Assembly (NCBI GenBank): GCA_910579735.1
Contig: CAJTUZ010000046.1
Span: 1 to 6,849 of the forward strand
Direction of reading: 5' to 3'
From: an uncultured Lachnospiraceae bacterium
GTDB lineage: Bacteria; Bacillota; Clostridia; Lachnospirales; Lachnospiraceae
Length of the DNA stretch: 6,849 bases
The notes beneath the pieces were generated by a model, which worked only from the letters and a program-made list of their open reading frames with translations, did not search any database and was not told where the DNA came from. Position 1 is the stretch's first letter, and each line of letters opens with the position of its first letter. Of this stretch, positions 6,014 through 6,849 are shown piece after piece. A program made the translations under genes and the position numbers.

Positions 6014-6026
6014 AGAATATTATTCT
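6014..6026. promoter_or_regulatory. 13-bp palindrome, possible operator
   Basis: AGAATA, T, TATTCT is a perfect inverted repeat with a one-base centre. It overlaps the most TATA-like element (TATAAA, 6009-6014 on the minus strand) upstream of the hydrolase, where a repressor could block transcription. In AT-rich DNA such a palindrome can occur by chance, and no matching regulator is encoded nearby. Confidence 0.25.
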
Positions 6027-6104
6027 GCTTGGAAGCCACCAGTTTCCCGCTCGAGAGCCTTGTTTCCGTCTAGAACTTAGCATATACTATCCCTGCATAT
6101 AAGC

Positions 6105-6138
6105 AAATAAAAAGTGTAGTGTCGGTATAAACAGACAC
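6105..6138 (-). terminator. Possible terminator of the cupin transcript
   Basis: On the minus strand GTGTC (6134-6138) and GACAC (6119-6123) form a short stem with a 10-nt loop. TACAC and then TTTTTATTT (6105-6113) follow. The stem is only 5 bp, so it is weak alone, but it comes just after the stronger hairpin at 6142-6175 and about 110 nt after the cupin stop. Confidence 0.35.
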
Positions 6139-6141
6139 ATC

Positions 6142-6175
6142 CACAGACACCTGCCGTTCACGGCAAGTGCCTGTG
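6142..6175. repeat. Strong hairpin, 13 base pairs with UUCA-type tetraloop
   Basis: CACAG, CAC and TGCCG pair with CGGCA, GTG and CTGTG, interrupted by two single mismatches, around the 4-nt loop TTCA (plus strand). It lies between the cupin stop and the hydrolase leader. No T-run follows directly on either strand. On the minus strand it may act with the weaker stem at 6119-6138 and its T-rich tail as a composite terminator or as a 3'-end stabiliser. Confidence 0.5.
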
Positions 6176-6248
6176 CCAAAATATTACATTATGAGCAGGC
6201 TGTCCTTCACTTTCTGAAATGATGTTTGAATCTCAGGATGCTTCTTTT

Positions 6249-6551
6249 TTAATAATGTGCATTCTCGGCTTCTTCCTTTGTACGGTGAATTGTTCCCACC
6301 GGATGATGCGGCGGCGCATAAACCGAAGACAGTTTCAGAGGACTTCTGCCGATATTGATTACATTATGCCATGTTCCTGCCGGAACAAAAATGCTGTCCC
6401 CCTTACAGACTTTTTTCTGAAAATCCAGATCTTTCTCACAATCACCCATTTTTACCATCGCCATGCCCTGCTCAATCCGAATCAACTGGTCCGTATCCTC
6501 ATGGATCTCCAGACCGATATCCGAACATGCCGGGATACACATCAGCGTCAT
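6249..6551 (-). CDS. Cupin domain protein (intact 3' part)
   Basis: A 100-residue open frame from the first in-frame ATG after a stop. It carries a full single-domain cupin. Motif 1 is GLEIHEDTDQLIRIEQG (13-29), with H17, Q22 or D21, and E27 as likely metal-region residues. Motif 2, GDSIFVPAGTWHNVIN (51-66), fits G(X)5PXG(X)2H(X)3N exactly. A conserved-looking tail, YAPPHHPVGTIHRTKEEAE (78-96), is typical of small cupin_2 proteins related to the phosphomannose-isomerase cupin. The exact reaction is unknown; such proteins bind a metal and small sugars or organic acids. The likely family N-terminus (NTNYRTEIWTDCYAQ) lies upstream of this ATG in the same frame with no start codon before an in-frame TGA. 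So this is probably the 3' portion of a longer gene and not a complete protein. The bases before this ATG show no clear ribosome site. Confidence 0.75.
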   Translation of the reverse strand: MTLMCIPACSDIGLEIHEDTDQLIRIEQGMAMVKMGDCEKDLDFQKKVCKGDSIFVPAGTWHNVINIGRSPLKLSSVYAPPHHPVGTIHRTKEEAENAHY

Positions 6552-6775
6552 CTGCGCATAACAGTCCGTCCAAATTTCGGTACGGTAATTTGTATTCTGC
6601 GGATCACTCTCATGACGGATAAGATCACAGCGATGGCGATCACATCATTGATAACCACCAACGGTATCAGCATTTTGGAAACAGGGGTCCGCCTTATATT
6701 CCGTAACAATGGAGATCCCAGGGGCCAGCGCATACTTTTGATTCTTACTTATGGCTGTGAAATCTGGATAATCAT
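6552..6775 (-). pseudogene. Disrupted 5' part of the cupin gene
   Basis: Reading upstream in the cupin frame gives CDLIRHESDPQNTNYRTEIW, then an in-frame TGA at 6645-6647, then about 42 further open codons (DYPDFTAISKNQ to NADTVGGYQ) back to 6773. A strong ribosome site, GGAGGGG (6784-6790), lies 8 nt before ATG 6775, the natural start. But that ATG is one base out of frame with the cupin and stops after 8 codons; one extra G after ATG would restore M-DYPDF. Around the TGA the alternative frame reads NDVIAIA and would join VGGY to CDLIRHE through one base gained and one lost. The pattern fits several small indels in one gene, either decay or sequence errors. Nothing in the window's last bases beyond 6790 looks like a separate gene. 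Confidence 0.55.
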
Positions 6776-6849
6776 ATTCTCCACCCCTCCAGTACGTAAG
6801 GGTCAAATCCGACGCCCACCTATAAAATTAAGCGCCGTTTAGTTGCGGC

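Larger units (their letters stand above)
5866..6248. other. 383-bp intergenic region upstream of the hydrolase
   Basis: This stretch holds no convincing full-size gene. It contains the hydrolase leader with its ribosome site, two tiny possible upstream frames, an AT-rich palindrome at 6014-6026 beside a TATAAA-like hexamer (6009-6014, minus), and the hairpins near 6119-6175 that may end cupin transcription. No promoter with both good -35 and -10 hexamers was found for the hydrolase, and I saw no convincing catabolite-repression (cre) site. Confidence 0.6.

Noticed and set aside
6645..6647. In-frame TGA in the cupin as a selenocysteine codon
   Set aside because: The alternative frame around it gives plausible coding (NDVIAIA), a separate frame problem exists at the start codon, and I could not see a convincing selenocysteine hairpin just downstream.
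6219..6842. 207-residue plus-strand open frame
   Set aside because: It is antisense to the cupin motifs on the minus strand, has no ribosome site, and its translation shows no domain.
1..6849. CRISPR array, insertion sequence or phage element
   Set aside because: No regularly spaced repeats, transposase, integrase, terminal inverted repeats or tRNA-end duplication were seen, despite the tRNA genes at the left edge.

Overview
The window looks like chromosomal DNA from a Gram-positive Clostridia bacterium, most likely a Lachnospiraceae-type gut anaerobe. The reasons are strong AGGAGG-type ribosome sites, sigma-A-like promoters with extended -10 elements, tRNA genes without an encoded CCA (visible for two of the three), moderate GC content, and the families present: paired WYL regulators, an intracellular DUF5060/DUF4038/DUF5605-type glycoside hydrolase and a small cupin. 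The taxonomic placement is inference from gene content, not from a marker gene.

Layout. Positions 1-239 hold three minus-strand tRNA genes, transcribed in the order Glu(UUC), Thr(UGU), then a CAU-anticodon tRNA cut by the window edge. A good promoter lies at 310-338. Positions 502-1734 (minus) encode an RtcB-type RNA ligase with all its metal and guanylylation residues, followed by two hairpins, one a probable terminator. A 225-bp divergent intergenic region separates rtcB from a plus-strand pair, 1960-3231 and 3271-4266, encoding two WYL-domain regulators. Converging on the second WYL gene, with only 9 bp between the stop codons, is a minus-strand glycoside hydrolase gene (4276-5865). It is preceded by a 383-bp non-coding stretch with hairpins and a possible terminator of the next gene. 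At the right edge (6249-6775, minus) is a cupin gene whose cupin domain is intact but whose 5' part is broken by reading-frame changes.

How the genes may work together. The most interesting unit is rtcB with the two divergent WYL genes. WYL proteins are known in other systems as nucleic-acid or nucleotide-sensing transcription regulators. Two of them sharing a promoter region with an RNA ligase suggests a regulated RNA-repair module, analogous in logic to the RtcR-controlled rtcBA operon of Proteobacteria but with a different regulator class. The tRNA operon lies directly downstream of rtcB on the same strand but has its own promoter, so any functional link to repair is speculative. The glycoside hydrolase and the cupin look like unrelated cargo of a carbohydrate-using anaerobe.
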